From contig JALVQM010000188.1 of the NCBI GenBank assembly GCA_027025615.1, forward strand, positions 398 through 16,070: a stretch of DNA of 15,673 nucleotides. Reading direction: 5' to 3'. The position numbers were made by a program, and so were the translations under genes. Under the pieces are notes generated by a model that was not told the origin of the DNA, did not search any database, and saw only the letters and a program-made list of their open reading frames with translations. The stretch is from Desulfobacteraceae bacterium. Its GTDB lineage: Bacteria > Desulfobacterota > Desulfobacteria > Desulfobacterales > Desulfosarcinaceae. Below are positions 6,328-14,366 of the stretch, piece after piece (position 1 is the stretch's first letter; the number at the start of each line of letters is the position of its first letter).

Positions 6328-6702
6328 CTAAAGCAAGCGCCCCAAAACAGCCCCGGTAACCAAAGCAGCCATTCCAAGTATATTCTGGAGTAACAGGTTG
6401 GCCGCGGCACCCAGCCACTGGGATGAGCGTATCATTTCACCGGTTTCCAGGATATAAGCTGAAAAAGTTGTAAAAGCCCCCATGAAACCTACGAGAACTA
6501 CAACCCGCACATGCCCGCTGGCAGGCAACTTTTCTTCAAACAGAGACCAGCAAAACCCAGCCAGCAAACATCCCAAAAGGTTTACCGCCAGGGTACCCCA
6601 GGGAAACCCGGCGCCGTCAATCCTGTGAACCAGACCTGCAAGACCATACCGGGCAAGAGTTCCCGCGGCCCCGGCGACAGCAAGGTACATGAATTTCTGC
6701 AA
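6328..6702 (-). CDS. crcB: CrcB/Fluc fluoride ion channel
   Basis: A 124-residue, four-helix inner-membrane protein that dimerises to export fluoride. Conserved features are GAAGTLARYG near the N-terminus (Arg18), GTLAVNLLG with the pore-lining Asn41, and GFMGAFTTFS (72-81), which carries the phenylalanine/threonine fluoride track. The length is normal. The start is TTG at 6702 with AAAGGA 7 bases upstream; an ATG four codons later (MYLAVAG) has a poorer distance to that site and is the alternative. The gene is first in an operon with DUF190. I looked for a fluoride riboswitch upstream and did not find the full consensus. Confidence 0.93.
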   Translation of the reverse strand: MQKFMYLAVAGAAGTLARYGLAGLVHRIDGAGFPWGTLAVNLLGCLLAGFCWSLFEEKLPASGHVRVVVLVGFMGAFTTFSAYILETGEMIRSSQWLGAAANLLLQNILGMAALVTGAVLGRLL

Positions 6703-6791
6703 TGGGCGATCCTTTCCAAAAAGACAGATTTTCCGCTCCTATCAGCCGGCATTTAAAAATGCAATTGAAAACAGCAACCCACAGGTAAACC

Positions 6792-6847
6792 AAAAATCAG
6801 GCACCTGATGTTTCCATTAACATAATAACGAAAACAGCAGGTGCCTG
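6792..6847 (-). terminator. Rho-independent terminator of the porin gene
   Basis: CAGGCACCTGATGTTT (6798-6813) and AAACAGCAGGTGCCTG (6832-6847) form a 16-bp stem with one mismatch and an 18-base loop. Read on the minus strand it starts 54 bases after the porin stop and is followed by ATTTTTGG, a run of five T. It separates the porin from the crcB operon. Confidence 0.8.
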
Positions 6848-6901
6848 TCAGACCCAAAAGTGTATTTGACTTTTCAGGAGGATTGAAAACCGGATGCCGC
6901 T

Positions 6902-8038
6902 TTAAAACTGGATTGCCAGTTGGGCAGTAAGCGAATCGGTCTCCTGGACATCATCTTCAAACTCACAGTGTAAATATTCGATTCCCAGGTTGGTGCTTTC
7001 GAAAATTGTCCAGTTTACAACGCAGCCATATTCAGATTCCGGCAAAAATGTTTCTCCGTCATCAGAACCGCCGTAGCGGACAGCTACCTCCACCTTATCA
7101 TTGAACATATAGGCCAATTCGACATTCCAGGCTGACGGCTGCCTTTTTTTCCCGTCGGAAGCGTCATAGAGTTCTCCGGCTTTAAAATCGTCAAATGCAC
7201 CCACGTATTCGGCGATCAGGTTGAAATGATCAGAAAATTGATAATTGAAAAATGCACTCCACCCGGATACCAGCGAATCCAGGTTTTCAGTATCGACTAT
7301 AACCTCATTGAAGGCATCCGCACTTGCCAGATTTGAAGTATACGACAGGCCGAACATCAAGTTTTCGTTCAGGGTTACCAGAGCCCGGGCAACAAAACTG
7401 TCAATCACATCATCTTCGCCACTTTCCTGGGCTCTGCCGTTGAACACCCCCAGGGAAAGATCTACCAGGGAGCCGTCTATCCGGTAGCCGGCAACAGCTG
7501 CGCCTTCGTTGGTTTCACCCAGCAAAAGAGTTGTCGGATCAGAAATGAAATGACTATCGAAATGTCCAAAAGGCAGGTACTGCCGACCGACGATTAAATA
7601 CGCTGGAAAATTCTTGTCCCCGGTCAAAACAATATATCCTTCATCAATAAAAACATCATCATCTTCGTACTTTAACATGATATGCCCATCTACCTGATCA
7701 ACAATCCGGGTATCAAAAACCAATTCAACGTTAGCAAGATCCACATCGCCTGACTTTTCATCTTCAGTGGCAGGGTCCTTGTAATCGACTTTGCTGTAAC
7801 CGGCCTCTACCTCCACAAGCCCGCTTACATGGATCCGGTCATACCATTTTTCCCCCTCAACCGACCTTCGAACCATATCTTCAAGATGCTTGAGGCGCTG
7901 TTCAAGGCCCTTCACCCCCCCTGCTTTCTGAACATCGGTGGAATGCTTGTAAGCCTCGGCCTCTTGCGCCATGACGCAGGTAGCCCCAATTGCCAGCGAT
8001 AAAAAAAAGATCGAAAAAACAAAAAACACTTTCCGCAT
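6902..8038 (-). CDS. Outer-membrane porin, LbtU-like (coiled coil plus beta-barrel)
   Basis: The 378-residue product has a Sec signal peptide (about 1-24, hydrophobic core FFVFSIFFLSLAIG, cleavage probably after VMA). A short coiled-coil segment follows (GLEQRLKHLEDMVRRSVEG, about 42-60), then alternating beta-strand sequence rich in Asp, Glu, Tyr and Phe, ending in QLAIQF with the terminal Phe typical of barrel insertion. This layout resembles the LbtU siderophore-porin family found widely in Desulfobacterota; the substrate here is not known, and a general porin is equally possible. The start at 8038 is preferred over an in-frame upstream ATG (8119) because AGGAG lies 8 bases before it and the signal peptide begins there. 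It has its own terminator. Confidence 0.85.
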   Translation of the reverse strand: MRKVFFVFSIFFLSLAIGATCVMAQEAEAYKHSTDVQKAGGVKGLEQRLKHLEDMVRRSVEGEKWYDRIHVSGLVEVEAGYSKVDYKDPATEDEKSGDVDLANVELVFDTRIVDQVDGHIMLKYEDDDVFIDEGYIVLTGDKNFPAYLIVGRQYLPFGHFDSHFISDPTTLLLGETNEGAAVAGYRIDGSLVDLSLGVFNGRAQESGEDDVIDSFVARALVTLNENLMFGLSYTSNLASADAFNEVIVDTENLDSLVSGWSAFFNYQFSDHFNLIAEYVGAFDDFKAGELYDASDGKKRQPSAWNVELAYMFNDKVEVAVRYGGSDDGETFLPESEYGCVVNWTIFESTNLGIEYLHCEFEDDVQETDSLTAQLAIQF

Positions 8039-8459
8039 TTTGTCAGCTCCTATCATATTGAAAAGAAACCAGATCAAAAGTTCTATAATCAGCCAATAGT
8101 AAAGTAATTCGGTATCCAATATGGATTTTTCAGAGTGATGCTTTGTATGTTTTCACAAACTTCAATTGATGACGGGCAAAACTCTCTTGTTATCAAGCGA
8201 CATTGCCTGAATGTTTTGTTATTTTAATGTTGTCCATTCCTGCAGGTGGAAAAATTCCAGAGTAAGATAAAACAGAAATTACCAACCCCGCAGCCAGGCA
8301 TGGGTAGCGTTTTGCACTCGTTCATCATATAGCTTACTGCTATTCCCTAAATTCGGCAGGAGCCTTTTCGTGAGGCATATTATGGGGTGCGCCGCTTTTG
8401 GAAGGCTAAAAGAAATCATCACCTCCTTTCGTACTGTTTACCGGTGGTTTAAAAATGTC

Positions 8460-8499
8460 CGTTGCAACGAACCGTTGATCAATACCTTGGAAACAACGG
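8460..8499. repeat. CGTTG/CAACG dyad cluster
   Basis: A perfect 10-bp palindrome CGTTGCAACG (8460-8469) is followed by CCGTTG (8472-8477) and its inverse CAACGG (8494-8499). The repeated half-site suggests an operator or a small hairpin in the divergent intergenic region. No regulator is identified. Confidence 0.35.
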
Positions 8500-8957
8500 C
8501 TTTCTATAGCTTTAATCGTTCAAGATTGCAATGTAAAATATAGCCTGAATTGGCATTCACGATATTTGCGGCACACCAGCGGAAAAATCACCGGAAATAC
8601 ATATTTGACAAAGCCTGGATATGGACAACTTGCCTATATAGAGAGCTGATGGTCATGAAACAGTCCCGCAATAAAACAATGTCCAGGCGCATTACTTGTC
8701 AGCAAGGGCTTAGCAGGGGGGCTGCGGCTACATGGTTTTGGAGGCCCGGGCAGTTAAAAGGCTCCTGCGCCGGATAAAAAACGCCCTGGCTTTATCGATT
8801 TGCTGATAAGCAAGGTATATCGCCTGAAGAATGGCAAAACAGCTCCGATTCAGCATAGCCGAACTGTGGCCGGGGACGAACATATCAGCCAATGCCTCAG
8901 GTGGCATATCCACAAAGGAACGCTTGGGAAATGATGGCGGCGTAATCCAACAAGCGG

Positions 8958-8987
8958 TTGACATCTTTGTCGATTACTGACTATAGG
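8958..8987 (+). promoter_or_regulatory. Sigma-70-type promoter for the TRAP receptor gene
   Basis: A perfect -35 TTGACA (8958-8963) is separated by 18 bases from TATAGG (8982-8987), or by 17 from CTATAG. Transcription would start near 8994, giving a 44-base leader before the ATG at 9038. Confidence 0.55.
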
Positions 8988-9037
8988 ATAGCAACAGGCT
9001 GATGCTCAGTTTACGCAAACGTAAAGAGGAGGGTTCT

Positions 9038-10129
9038 ATGAAGGCAGAAAGGCGCAGTTTTATCAAAAAGGTAGGTGTCGGGGCAGCCGCTCTGACCGCA
9101 GGTCTGGCAGCCAAGGCTGTTCCGGCCTTTGCCAAAAAGACTTATCGATGGAAAATGGTTACCACCTGGCCACCCCACTTTCCAGTCCTGGGTGAAGGGG
9201 CTGACCTGTTTGCCAAGTGGGTAGAGGAAATGAGTAATGGCCGGCTGAAGATTACGGTTTACGGTGGTGGTGAACTCGTTCCGCCCCTGGGTGTGTTTGA
9301 TGCTGTAAGCCAGGGTACGGTTCAGATGGGACACGGCGCCGCTTATTACTGGGCTGGCAAATCTCCGGCAACCCAATTTTTTGCAGCGGTTCCATTCGGC
9401 TTCAACGCCCAGTCCATGAACGCCTGGATCCTCAACGGAGGCGGCATGAAGTTGTGGGAAGAAGTCTATGCACCCTTCAACGTGAAACCTTTCCTGGCCG
9501 GTAATACCGGTGTTCAGATGGGCGGCTGGTTCAATAAGGAAATCAAGAGCATCAAGGATATAAAGGGGCTAAAAATGAGAATTCCCGGCCTGGGCGGCAA
9601 GGTTATCGCCAAGGCCGGCGGCAATGCCGTACTGGTGGCCGGTGGTGAAATATACACCAACCTGGATCGCGGGGTTATCGATGCTACCGAATGGGTTGGT
9701 CCTTACCACGATTTGAAAATGGGTTTTTACAAGGCGGCTAAATACTATTATTACCCGGGATGGCACGAGCCGGGAACAGCTCTGGAAGCCATTGTCAACA
9801 AGAAAGCCTGGGATAGCCTGCCTAAGGATTTGCAGGCCATCGTTGATGCAGCTGCATACAAGTCAAACATGTGGATGATATCCGAGTTTGAAAGTAAGAA
9901 CAATGCCGCCCTGGTGGAACTTATCGAAAAACACCATGTCAAACTGAGGCAGTTCCCGGAAGAAGTTCTAAAGTCCCTTAAAAAATTGTCCAAGGAAGTA
10001 TTGAACGATCTGGCCGCCAAAGACCCCATGAGCAAAAAAGTCTATGAGCACTTCCTGAAGTTCCAGAAAAACATTTACGCCTGGAACAAACTTACCGAAG
10101 AGCAGTACCAGAAGTTCAAGTACCTCTAA
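9038..10129 (+). CDS. TRAP transporter substrate-binding protein, DctP/TakP (FcbT1) type, Tat-exported
   Basis: A 363-residue periplasmic receptor that delivers an organic acid to a DctQM membrane complex. The N-terminus carries a twin-arginine signal (RRSFIKK at 5-11, hydrophobic stretch to AFA near 32). Arg181 in MRIPGLGG matches the carboxylate-binding arginine of DctP receptors. IDATEWVGPY with Glu218-Trp219, and YYYYPGWHEPG after it, match the TakP/FcbT1 (mannitol/chloroaromatic, alpha-keto acid) branch. The start at 9038 is chosen because GGAGG lies 5-6 bases upstream and the Tat signal begins there; an ATG at 9002 would add 12 residues. No DctQ or DctM gene is in the window, and a terminator follows, so the receptor appears to be a solo gene. 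The exact ligand is unknown; an alpha-keto acid is a family-based guess. Confidence 0.92.
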   Translation: MKAERRSFIKKVGVGAAALTAGLAAKAVPAFAKKTYRWKMVTTWPPHFPVLGEGADLFAKWVEEMSNGRLKITVYGGGELVPPLGVFDAVSQGTVQMGHGAAYYWAGKSPATQFFAAVPFGFNAQSMNAWILNGGGMKLWEEVYAPFNVKPFLAGNTGVQMGGWFNKEIKSIKDIKGLKMRIPGLGGKVIAKAGGNAVLVAGGEIYTNLDRGVIDATEWVGPYHDLKMGFYKAAKYYYYPGWHEPGTALEAIVNKKAWDSLPKDLQAIVDAAAYKSNMWMISEFESKNNAALVELIEKHHVKLRQFPEEVLKSLKKLSKEVLNDLAAKDPMSKKVYEHFLKFQKNIYAWNKLTEEQYQKFKYL

Positions 10130-10179
10130 AATCTGCACCGGGTCGACTCCGGCTCGAATCACATCAGAATTACACGAAA

Positions 10180-10214
10180 AAAGAGGCTTGCCAAAGCCCC
10201 TTTTACGTTTTGAC
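10180..10214 (+). terminator. Terminator after the TRAP receptor gene
   Basis: AAAGAGGCTT (10180-10189) pairs with AAGCCCCTTT (10194-10203) with one mismatch and a 4-base loop, followed by TACGTTTT. It lies 51 bases after the stop and before the histidine kinase gene. Confidence 0.6.
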
Positions 10215-10224
10215 GGTAAATTTA

Positions 10225-10241
10225 GCGGCCGATATCGCCGC
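10225..10241. repeat. Inverted repeat in the kinase upstream region
   Basis: GCGGC (10225-10229) and GCCGC (10237-10241) flank CGATATC; the whole is one extra C away from a perfect 16-bp palindrome. It lies 110 bases before the kinase start and could be an operator or a second terminator hairpin. Confidence 0.35.
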
Positions 10242-10351
10242 ACCCCGGGGCAACAGAAAGCGGGTTTGCCATGCAAAAGCGGTTGTGTTACGTTTATGCG
10301 GAAGCTGACAACTATAAGCATAACTCATTCCTTATTATGGAATCCTGAAAA

Positions 10352-11935
10352 GTGCTTTTCCGGGGACTAAAGGCCAACATCGCCTTCAACATAGCAGTTT
10401 TTTTACTTATAGCCGGCTTTTGCGCCAATCTGGTTACCGCGTATATTTACCATGGTATCCTGTTGAGTTCTGAAAGACATAATGCCCGGAACATGCTCGA
10501 TGTGCTGGTAACAGCTGTCCAGCCGCTGGTATCAAAGCCAAATTACACAGCTTTTGCCGGCAATGGACAAGAAACAGTTCCATGGGTCAAACCCCAGATT
10601 GTCAATTTCATGGTCATAGATCATCAGAAGCGAATCATGCTCAAAGAAATGGGTGACCCAAAATTCCAGCAGGCCATGTTGAATTTGGCTGTCAAGGCTA
10701 TGGATAATAAGGTGGCAGTTCAGGAAATGATTGGTCATCAATGGCACCTCACAGGAACACGTTACGATTTTCTACTTTCGGCCGTAAGAATATTAGACAA
10801 CGGCTCCAAAGTGCTGGGAGCCTGCGTTCTTTTAACTTCCTTTGACCGGATCAACCAGAAACTTAACAGGTACCAAAAGGGAATTTTTTTATATATCCTG
10901 ATAAACACTGTAATTCTGACCCTGATAGCTCTTTTCCGGATATTCAAAATTTACCTGCGGCCGGTTGATCGCCTGGTTCAACAGGCCGATAAATACAGTG
11001 CCGATGAAGACGCTTTGTTCGCAGTCAGGCGTGAAGACAATGAGCTTGGCAAGCTTTCTGCGGCTCTCAACAGCATGTTAAACCGGATATCAAAAGATAA
11101 AAAGAGGCTTAAACAAACTGTCGACAGACTGGAAAATGCCAACCGCAGCCTGAAAGAAGCCCAACGGGAAATAGTGCGTGCCGAAAAAATGGCCTCGGTA
11201 GGAAGACTGGCCGCGGGTATAGCCCATGAGATAGGCAATCCCATCGGGATAGTCCTTGGATACCTTGAACTGCTTAAAGACGGAGACCTCGACAAGCAGG
11301 AACGGGCAGAATTTCTTGCCAGGGCCGAAGACGAAATCCAGAGGATAAACCGAATTATCCGCCAATTGCTTGACCTGGCCCGCCCGGCCCGGACAGGCCC
11401 GCGCAAAATATCCGTCACATCGATTCTGGAAGACATGGTCAACATCCTGGCAACCCAGCCCATGATGGCAGACATCAGCATAGAATCCAATTTTGAAGCC
11501 GAACACGACCAGGTACTGGCGGATGAAGAGCAATTGCGCCAGGTGTTTCTTAACCTGTTCCTGAATGCTGCCGATGCAATCGCAGAAAAAGATAAATCCG
11601 GTAAAGGTATGATCCGGATATCTGTAAGGAATACTTATGCCTCCCCGGAAAAGGGAACTATACGGGACCGGGCCATTCAGCTTTTGATGGAAATCCAGGA
11701 CAACGGCGTCGGGATCAGCGAAAAAGACCTGGAAAATGTCTTTGATCCGTTTTTTTCTACCAAAGCCCCCGGGAAAGGCACTGGACTGGGGCTTGCGGTA
11801 AGCTATATGATAATCGAAAAGTTTAAAGGCAGTATTAAAATTCAAAGCCGGGTTGGAGCAGGCTCAAAAGTAACTGTTATGCTTCCGGTTGGAAAAAATA
11901 CCGCCACCGAGAAAGACAGTTTCGTTAAAGGCTGA
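10352..11935 (+). CDS. Membrane sensor histidine kinase (NtrB/ZraS-like)
   Basis: A 527-residue inner-membrane kinase. Parts in order: transmembrane helix 1 (about 9-32), a periplasmic sensing domain of about 140 residues, transmembrane helix 2 (about 177-198), a HAMP-like linker, a coiled-coil approach, the H-box GIAHEIGNPIG with phospho-acceptor His292, the N-box NLFLNAADA (Asn405), the G1 box DNGVG (450-454), and the F/G2 region DPFFSTKAPGKGTGLGL (465-481). It would phosphorylate the NtrC-type regulator encoded 253 bp downstream. The start is GTG at 10352, just after an in-frame stop at 10346-10348; its ribosome binding site is weak (GGAA about 10 bases upstream). The input signal is unknown; the flanking transport receptors suggest a nutrient. 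The periplasmic part shows no Cys-rich or metal motif. Confidence 0.93.
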   Translation: MLFRGLKANIAFNIAVFLLIAGFCANLVTAYIYHGILLSSERHNARNMLDVLVTAVQPLVSKPNYTAFAGNGQETVPWVKPQIVNFMVIDHQKRIMLKEMGDPKFQQAMLNLAVKAMDNKVAVQEMIGHQWHLTGTRYDFLLSAVRILDNGSKVLGACVLLTSFDRINQKLNRYQKGIFLYILINTVILTLIALFRIFKIYLRPVDRLVQQADKYSADEDALFAVRREDNELGKLSAALNSMLNRISKDKKRLKQTVDRLENANRSLKEAQREIVRAEKMASVGRLAAGIAHEIGNPIGIVLGYLELLKDGDLDKQERAEFLARAEDEIQRINRIIRQLLDLARPARTGPRKISVTSILEDMVNILATQPMMADISIESNFEAEHDQVLADEEQLRQVFLNLFLNAADAIAEKDKSGKGMIRISVRNTYASPEKGTIRDRAIQLLMEIQDNGVGISEKDLENVFDPFFSTKAPGKGTGLGLAVSYMIIEKFKGSIKIQSRVGAGSKVTVMLPVGKNTATEKDSFVKG

Positions 11936-11936
11936 A

Positions 11937-12152
11937 ATGGTTTGGCATATTCAGGGTATTTGGCTGGAGCGGCCCTCTGCAAAGCCAATGTACCCATTGC
12001 ACCGTCTGCTGCCCCGGACTGAAAAAGCGGCAATCGCTGCACAAATTTACGTTAGACCGTTTGGCGATCCGGTAAAAATGCTTGACTCAGCGCCGGACCG
12101 TCAATGGAAAACCCTAAAATACACCTACACCGGCTGGACAGATATACGTTAA
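11937..12152 (+). CDS. Possible small 71-residue protein between kinase and regulator genes
   Basis: An ATG follows the kinase stop by one base (TGAAATG), with AAAGG 5 bases upstream inside the kinase gene, and the frame runs 71 codons to 36 bases before the response regulator ATG. The spacings are those of a translationally coupled operon gene. The sequence (MVWHIQGIWLERPSAK..., then YVRPFGDPVK) has no signal peptide or known motif, and I do not recognise it. Without it the kinase-regulator gap would be an unusually long 253 bp. It could equally be chance or a remnant. Confidence 0.35.
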   Translation: MVWHIQGIWLERPSAKPMYPLHRLLPRTEKAAIAAQIYVRPFGDPVKMLDSAPDRQWKTLKYTYTGWTDIR

Positions 12153-12188
12153 GAAACTTTTACCGCATTTAAAAGCAGGGGCCTGACC

Positions 12189-13586
12189 ATGGGTGACACC
12201 AAGGCTGTTGAAACCAATGGGTCTATCCTTATAGTGGACGACGAAAAAAACATGCGCCATATGCTGGCCGTAATGTTATCCAAGGCCGGATATGATACAG
12301 ACACGGCTTGTGACGGAAATGACGCTTTACAAAAAATTACAACCCAAAGTTATGATTATATCCTGTGCGATATCAAAATGCCGGTAATGGACGGGATGAC
12401 GTTTCTGAAAAAGGCCGGCAACTTACTGGCTGATACCACAGTAATTATGATGTCAGCCTACGGGACCATTGATCTGGCAGTAGAAGCCATGAAGCTTGGG
12501 GCTTATGATTTTATTTCCAAGCCTTTCAAACCCGACGAGGTTCGCCTGACTATAAAAAAAGCGGAAGAACGCGAGCGGCTCAAACGAGAAAACCTGAAAC
12601 TCAAGCACCGGATTAAAATAATGGAAGCCGGTCCGGGTTTCGGCAACCTTGTGGCCAAAAGTCCTGCCATGCGCTCTGTGTTCAAGCTGGCCCAAAAGGT
12701 GGCCTCTTATAATACGACGGTCTTGATAACAGGGGAAAGCGGCACCGGCAAAGAGCTGATCGCCAGGGCGATTCATAGCGCCGGACCCCGGGCCAGTGGT
12801 CCCTGGGTACCAGTAAACTGTGGCGGTATCCCTGATAATTTACTAGAAAGTGAATTGTTCGGGCATGTAAAGGGTGCTTTCACCGGAGCGGAGCGGGACC
12901 ATCCCGGCCTGTTTACCGAAGCCCATGGTGGAACCATATTTCTTGATGAAATAGGAGAATTGCCCATTTCTCTTCAGGTTAAGTTGTTGCGTGTCCTGCA
13001 GGAAAGTGAAATACGACCGGTGGGGGGCCAGAAAACCGGCAAGGTCGACGTGCGAGTAATAGCAGCCACTTCCCGCGACCTGGAACAGGCAATCGAAGAG
13101 GGAAATTTCAGGCAGGACCTTTTTTATCGATTAAACGTTATGCCTATTCATATGCCTGCTTTGCGTCAGCGCCCGGAAGACATTCCGCTTTTGTGTAAGC
13201 ATTTCATTGACAAATTCAACATTTCCCTTGACCGCAATATCAAAGGCATAACCCCATCCGCCATGAAACTGCTGCTCAAGCATCATTGGCCGGGAAATGT
13301 CAGGGAACTTGAAAATGCGATCGAAAGGGCCATGGTTCTAAGCGATACCAGCAGCCTGGAAGCAGAGGCTTTTTCAGAGATTATAAACGGTCTTTCAACA
13401 TCAAGGAAAGTGGAAGCCATGTTCGATGGATTTTCCATCAAAAACGCCCAGAGGATTGTTGAGAAAGCCTTGATTGAAAAAGCCTTGAAAACAACCGCTG
13501 GTAACCGCACCCATGCAGCAAAGCTCTTGGAAATAAGTCACCCCAGTCTGCTGTCCAAGATAAAAGCCTACGGTATAGACCTGTGA
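12189..13586 (+). CDS. NtrC-family sigma-54-dependent response regulator
   Basis: A 465-residue response regulator. The receiver domain (about 12-125) has the acidic pair Asp17-Asp18, phospho-acceptor Asp61 in CDIKMPVMDG, and Lys111 in SKPF. A linker helix leads to the AAA+ domain with Walker A GESGTGKE (182-189), GAFTGA (229-234), Walker B GTIFLDE (249-255) and WPGNVREL. The C-terminal Fis-type DNA-binding helix has NRTHAAKLLEISHPSLLSKI. All key residues for phosphorylation and sigma-54 activation are present. The ATG has AGGGG about 8 bases upstream. It is the partner of the histidine kinase upstream. No strong -24/-12 promoter was found in front of any gene near it, so its targets may lie outside the window. 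Confidence 0.95.
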   Translation: MGDTKAVETNGSILIVDDEKNMRHMLAVMLSKAGYDTDTACDGNDALQKITTQSYDYILCDIKMPVMDGMTFLKKAGNLLADTTVIMMSAYGTIDLAVEAMKLGAYDFISKPFKPDEVRLTIKKAEERERLKRENLKLKHRIKIMEAGPGFGNLVAKSPAMRSVFKLAQKVASYNTTVLITGESGTGKELIARAIHSAGPRASGPWVPVNCGGIPDNLLESELFGHVKGAFTGAERDHPGLFTEAHGGTIFLDEIGELPISLQVKLLRVLQESEIRPVGGQKTGKVDVRVIAATSRDLEQAIEEGNFRQDLFYRLNVMPIHMPALRQRPEDIPLLCKHFIDKFNISLDRNIKGITPSAMKLLLKHHWPGNVRELENAIERAMVLSDTSSLEAEAFSEIINGLSTSRKVEAMFDGFSIKNAQRIVEKALIEKALKTTAGNRTHAAKLLEISHPSLLSKIKAYGIDL

Positions 13587-13678
13587 TTGTTTCTCAATAG
13601 GCCCAAGTCAAAGCACCTCAAGCGTACGGCGATCTGTCAAATTACAGCAACCCAAAGTAGCCGGTATTGCAAAACGCA

Positions 13679-13698
13679 ACAAGGATATCGGACCTTGT
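13679..13698. terminator. Weak hairpin between convergent genes
   Basis: ACAAGG (13679-13684) pairs with CCTTGT (13693-13698) around 8 bases, between the response regulator and the convergent lipoprotein gene. There is no T run, so termination is doubtful. Confidence 0.25.
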
Positions 13699-13724
13699 AA
13701 ATGCCCTTATTCAGAAAAGGCTGA

Positions 13725-14330
13725 CTAATCAGCGCCCAGCAGTCTTTTCAGTTCCAGCTTATTTATGGCGGCCTCCACAAGATCGGTGGCAACAGTATTT
13801 ACACTTTGAGGCCCCAACAGGGTAACCCGTTCAACCTGCGCCCTGACAGACTCCTGGCGAAGGTTTTTCCCTTCTTTTACGAGAAAGGCTTTATAGTTAA
13901 TAGTCGCAATCCATTTGCGGTCAACCTTATCGATATTGAAGGAATCAACTTCTACCCGGAGCAGTTCTGTTCCGGATGTTGCCAACTCTTCAACGACAGC
14001 TCCCAGGGACCGCAAGCGTTCTGCCAAAGCCTTGTACACCAGTTGGTCAAGGTCAAGACCGCCTTCATTTGAGTAACGTTTCCCCTGGCGATTTATAGTC
14101 AGCACAAATGTATTTCTGAAATGGGGTAACATTTCCGCCGCAGATTTTCCGAGAAGCGGCTGCTCACCCAGGTTGTCACTTACCTCTATGGTAAAACTGC
14201 GGCCTGTCAGTGCTTGTTCCTGCTCAGGGCTTTGATAAACAACCGAAATAGTAGATATATGGCCACAACCGGTGATGAAAAACAAGGCCATAAGAAACAG
14301 CAAAAGGATTTTCGGCTTAACATATACCAT
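13725..14330 (-). CDS. Putative outer-membrane lipoprotein, YajG-like
   Basis: A 201-residue protein with a lipoprotein signal: a hydrophobic core (ILLLFLMALFF) followed by the lipobox ITGC with Cys22 as the lipidation site. Glycine at 23 and histidine at 24 follow, with no aspartate at position +2, so sorting to the outer membrane is expected. The remaining sequence is mixed alpha/beta with segments such as RQGKRYSNEGGLDLDQLV and an end motif KLELKRLLGAD. It resembles the YajG-type lipoproteins in length and general layout, but that match is tentative. The ATG has GGAAGGA 7 bases upstream. It is monocistronic and convergent with the response regulator gene. Function unknown. Confidence 0.75.
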   Translation of the reverse strand: MVYVKPKILLLFLMALFFITGCGHISTISVVYQSPEQEQALTGRSFTIEVSDNLGEQPLLGKSAAEMLPHFRNTFVLTINRQGKRYSNEGGLDLDQLVYKALAERLRSLGAVVEELATSGTELLRVEVDSFNIDKVDRKWIATINYKAFLVKEGKNLRQESVRAQVERVTLLGPQSVNTVATDLVEAAINKLELKRLLGAD

Positions 14331-14351
14331 GGCACATTCCTTCCCCTTGAT

Positions 14352-14366
14352 GGTTGTATTACAACC
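14352..14366. promoter_or_regulatory. Perfect palindrome upstream of the lipoprotein gene
   Basis: GGTTGTATTACAACC is a perfect 7-1-7 dyad, 22 bases upstream of the lipoprotein ATG. It is an operator-like site; the binding protein is unknown. Confidence 0.4.

Larger units (their letters stand above)
8039..9037. other. Intergenic region of about 1 kb with no convincing gene
   Basis: This stretch separates the divergent porin and TRAP-receptor genes. It has no long open frame with a good ribosome binding site. It does contain a near-perfect Shine-Dalgarno on the minus strand (AAGGAGGTGAT, 8416-8426) with a 46-codon frame (8419 to 8279) that starts too close to it, a cluster of CGTTG/CAACG motifs (8460-8499), and a sigma-70-like promoter near its right end (8958-8987). 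Two longer open frames (8550-8777 plus, 8728-8964 minus) lack ribosome binding sites and family resemblance. It may hold the remnant of a lost gene or an unrecognised RNA. Confidence 0.6.

Noticed and set aside
6703..6790. Possible fluoride riboswitch upstream of crcB (minus strand has GGCTGATAGGAGCGG, loosely like its 3' end)
   Set aside because: The 5' GGxGATGG element and the conserved GCTGATGxxxCCT end are not both present, so the consensus is not met.
6798..6847. Long inverted repeat as the end of a mobile element
   Set aside because: It sits just after the porin gene and is followed by a T run on that strand, so a terminator explains it; no transposase or target duplication is seen.
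8039..8119. Upstream in-frame start for the porin, adding 27 hydrophobic residues
   Set aside because: AGGAG with correct spacing and a proper signal peptide point to the start at 8038.
8414..8430. ATCACCTCCTTTC on the plus strand, identical to the 3' tail of 16S rRNA
   Set aside because: The preceding bases bear no resemblance to 16S rRNA; the match is explained by a Shine-Dalgarno on the minus strand.
8550..8777. 75-codon plus-strand frame in the intergenic region
   Set aside because: No ribosome binding site, composition unlike the real genes, no recognisable motif.
8728..8964. 78-codon minus-strand frame in the intergenic region
   Set aside because: No ribosome binding site; it overlaps the sigma-70-like promoter of the TRAP receptor gene and has no family resemblance.
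11090..11845. 251-codon minus-strand frame inside the histidine kinase gene
   Set aside because: It is antisense to a well-supported kinase with all catalytic boxes; a shadow frame.
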